From assembly GCA_030593185.1 (NCBI GenBank), contig JAUVHQ010000089.1, forward strand, positions 1 to 7,975: 7,975 nt of DNA, written 5' to 3'. This document shows, one piece after another, positions 6,117-7,975 of this stretch (within the stretch, counting starts at the first letter, position 1; every line of letters starts with the position of its first letter). The position numbers and the translations under genes were made by a program. The notes under the pieces were generated by a model. It had not been told where the DNA came from. It ran no database searches and saw only the letters and a program-made list of their open reading frames with translations. The stretch is from Bacteroidota bacterium (lineage in GTDB: Bacteria; Bacteroidota; Bacteroidia; Bacteroidales; VadinHA17).

Positions 6117-7975
6117 ATGAAAAAAATCTCATCTATTGAAGGTTTTATCGATTTTCGGAAACTTATTATGATTGAAGCTGAGGTGAAAAAACCCTGTTTG
6201 GTTTTATGTGCAGGTACAGGGGGTCAGGCAAGCGGTTCGAATGATATCATGCGTATGATAAAACGCTATATAATCGAACAAGATCTTCATGATATAATAT
6301 CACTCAGAATAACCGGTTGTTTAGGTTTTTGTGAAATGGATCCTTTTATTATTGTTGAACCGGGTAATAATGTATACCCGAAAATAAGCATAGATGATGT
6401 ACCGAAAATTATTGATGCAGCAATTGACGGAAAGGTTATTAATGAGATGCTCTACAGGCAGCCGGGTGATGTTAAGAGATACGATTCGCAACAAGATATT
6501 CCTTTTTTCAAGAATCAAATCCGCACAATTTTAGGAAAAAACCAGAAAATTGACCCAATAAGGATATACAACTATATTAATGACGATGGGTACGCAGCAT
6601 TTGAAAAGGTAATATCCGATCCAAACTCCGATTGGATAATTGACGAGATAAAAAAAGCTGAGCTCAGGGGACGTGGAGGAGCAGGGTTCCCAACAGGTAA
6701 GAAATGGGAAGCCGCGCGAAAATCAGGCAATAATACGACAAAAAAATTCATTGTATGCAATGCAGATGAAGGCGACCCGGGCGCTTATATGGACCGTAGT
6801 CTTTTGGAAGGTAACCCTCATCTGATTATTGAAGGTATGATAATTGCCGGGATAGCCATTGGAGCCACAAAAGGATTCATATATGTACGAAGTGAATATC
6901 CGTTAGCTATTAAACATGCATTAATTGCTATACGTCAGGCACATGACACTGGAATACTTGGCAAAGATATATTAGGGACAAACATTGATTTTAACATTGA
7001 AATCATTCGTGGCGCGGGTGCTTTTGTTTGTGGAGAGGAAACTGCCCTTATTAAATCAATTGAAGGGCAAATGGGACAGCCGAAGCAGCGCCCACCCTAT
7101 CCTGTTGACAAAGGGATTTGGGGATATCCTACTTGCATAAACAATGTGGAAACTCTCGCAAATGTGCCGGTAATAATAAGTAAAGGTGCAAAAGAATATT
7201 CGAAAGTGGGTATGCCGGGTAACAGGGGAACAAAAATATTCTCTCTTGTTGGAAAGATAAAAAATACCGGACTGGTTGAGGTTCCTTTAGGGACAACAAT
7301 ACGTAAGGTGGTGTATGACATAGGTGGCGGTCCTTCAGGAAAAGTAAAAATCAAAGCAATACAAACCGGTGGTCCTTCAGGTGGCTGTATACCCGAAGAA
7401 ATGTTTGACCTTCCAATTGATTATGAAAGCCTGAATAAAGTAGGTTCTATTATGGGGTCGGGGGGTATGATTGTGATGGATGAAAACACCTGTATAGTAG
7501 ATATTGCAAAATATTTTACTAATTTCCTTCAGGAAGAATCCTGTGGGAAATGCTCAACATGCAGGGAAGGTACCCAAAGAATGAATGAGATACTGACAGA
7601 TATTACCAATGGTCGTGGTACGTTGGATGATTTAACATTACTTGAAGAATTAGGACCGGTAATTAAAGATGCATCAATGTGCGGACTTGGTCAGACTGCA
7701 CCTAATCCTGTTCTGGCAACTATTAAATATTTCAGGGAAGAATATATTGACCATATTGTAAAGAAAAAATGTAAAGCGACTGTATGTAAGGAAATTATTT
7801 CTTCTCCATGTCAATATACCTGTCCGATTAATACAGATGTTCCTCTTTACGTTGCTTTGATAGCTATTCAAAAATACACTGAAGCTCTGGAAGTTATTAA
7901 GGATAAAAACCCGTTTGCCTCCGTTCTTTCACGTGTTTGCCATCATCCCTGTGAATATAAATGTAAAGCAGGTGA
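6117..7975 (+). CDS. HydB/NuoF-like NADH/FMN subunit fused to a GltD/NfnB-type Fe-S domain (3' partial)
   Basis: The frame is open from the ATG to the window edge: 619 residues, with no stop. Seen in order: a thioredoxin-like ferredoxin domain at about 25-110 with C31, C68 and C72 but G36 where the second cysteine is expected. Next is a NuoF 51-kDa core with GRGGAGFPTGKKW (185-197), CNADEGDPGAYMDR (214-227) and GAGAFVCGEET (299-309), which bind FMN and NADH. An SLBB region follows at about 375-425. The [4Fe-4S] ligands are C476, C479, C482 and C522. From about 550 a second module begins: C552, C557, C565, C569 (CQYTCP), then C608, C612, C616, matching the N-terminal Fe-S domain of the glutamate-synthase small subunit / dihydropyrimidine dehydrogenase / NfnB family. 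That domain normally precedes a FAD- and NAD(P)H-binding fold, which would lie outside. HydB of typical HydABC ends instead in a two-cluster ferredoxin domain. Role inferred: NADH oxidation or reduction in a multi-cofactor, perhaps bifurcating, complex with the HydC-like subunit. Confidence 0.9.
   Translation, partial: MKKISSIEGFIDFRKLIMIEAEVKKPCLVLCAGTGGQASGSNDIMRMIKRYIIEQDLHDIISLRITGCLGFCEMDPFIIVEPGNNVYPKISIDDVPKIIDAAIDGKVINEMLYRQPGDVKRYDSQQDIPFFKNQIRTILGKNQKIDPIRIYNYINDDGYAAFEKVISDPNSDWIIDEIKKAELRGRGGAGFPTGKKWEAARKSGNNTTKKFIVCNADEGDPGAYMDRSLLEGNPHLIIEGMIIAGIAIGATKGFIYVRSEYPLAIKHALIAIRQAHDTGILGKDILGTNIDFNIEIIRGAGAFVCGEETALIKSIEGQMGQPKQRPPYPVDKGIWGYPTCINNVETLANVPVIISKGAKEYSKVGMPGNRGTKIFSLVGKIKNTGLVEVPLGTTIRKVVYDIGGGPSGKVKIKAIQTGGPSGGCIPEEMFDLPIDYESLNKVGSIMGSGGMIVMDENTCIVDIAKYFTNFLQEESCGKCSTCREGTQRMNEILTDITNGRGTLDDLTLLEELGPVIKDASMCGLGQTAPNPVLATIKYFREEYIDHIVKKKCKATVCKEIISSPCQYTCPINTDVPLYVALIAIQKYTEALEVIKDKNPFASVLSRVCHHPCEYKCKAG

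Noticed and set aside
5225..7975. Assignment as respiratory complex I genes nuoE and nuoF
   Set aside because: No other nuo gene is adjacent, and the extra thioredoxin-like domain, zinc-ribbon-like tail and GltD-type fusion do not occur in complex I subunits, so I gave no nuo symbols.

Overview
The window looks like chromosomal DNA of an anaerobic member of the Bacteroidota, probably Bacteroidales-like. This is inferred from the AT-rich composition, starts that often lack a strong Shine-Dalgarno, the ExbB / membrane protein / ExbD / ExbD gene order, the ExbB with a cleavable signal peptide, signal peptides of the 'A|Q' type, and a NADH-linked flavo-iron-sulfur enzyme typical of fermentative anaerobes. 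No mobile element, CRISPR array or phage gene is visible. No stretch longer than about 300 bases lacks a gene.

Layout. (1) 36-1115, + strand: a secreted or periplasmic protein with a distant resemblance to CotH-type protein kinases. (2) 1317-3723, - strand: a four-gene operon in transcription order exbB (with signal peptide), a small four-helix membrane protein of unknown function, a long exbD and a short exbD. It closes with a clear rho-independent terminator at 1262-1295. The set makes an inner-membrane proton-motive-force motor that probably energises TonB-dependent uptake or envelope work. (3) 3925-4014, - strand: tRNA-Ser(GGA). (4) 4183-4956, - strand: a TatD-family metal-dependent hydrolase with all its metal ligands. 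(5) 5225 to the window end, + strand: an oxidoreductase pair. The first gene is a HydC/NuoE-like [2Fe-2S] subunit with an unusual cysteine-rich zinc-ribbon-like C-terminal extension. The second is a HydB/NuoF-like FMN/NADH subunit that runs straight on into the Fe-S domain of a GltD/NfnB-type flavoprotein and is cut by the window edge.

The most interesting part is region 5. No other complex I genes are visible beside the NuoE/NuoF pair. Together with the thioredoxin-like domain at the front of the NuoF-like protein, this points to a soluble NADH-dependent electron-transfer or bifurcating complex (HydABC-type hydrogenase, formate dehydrogenase or Nfn-like). Three details deserve a check: the NuoF-GltD fusion, a Gly in place of one [2Fe-2S] cysteine, and the cysteine-rich tail of the HydC-like subunit. 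An imperfect inverted repeat lies just upstream of this operon. The catalytic partner, if there is one, should lie beyond the right edge.
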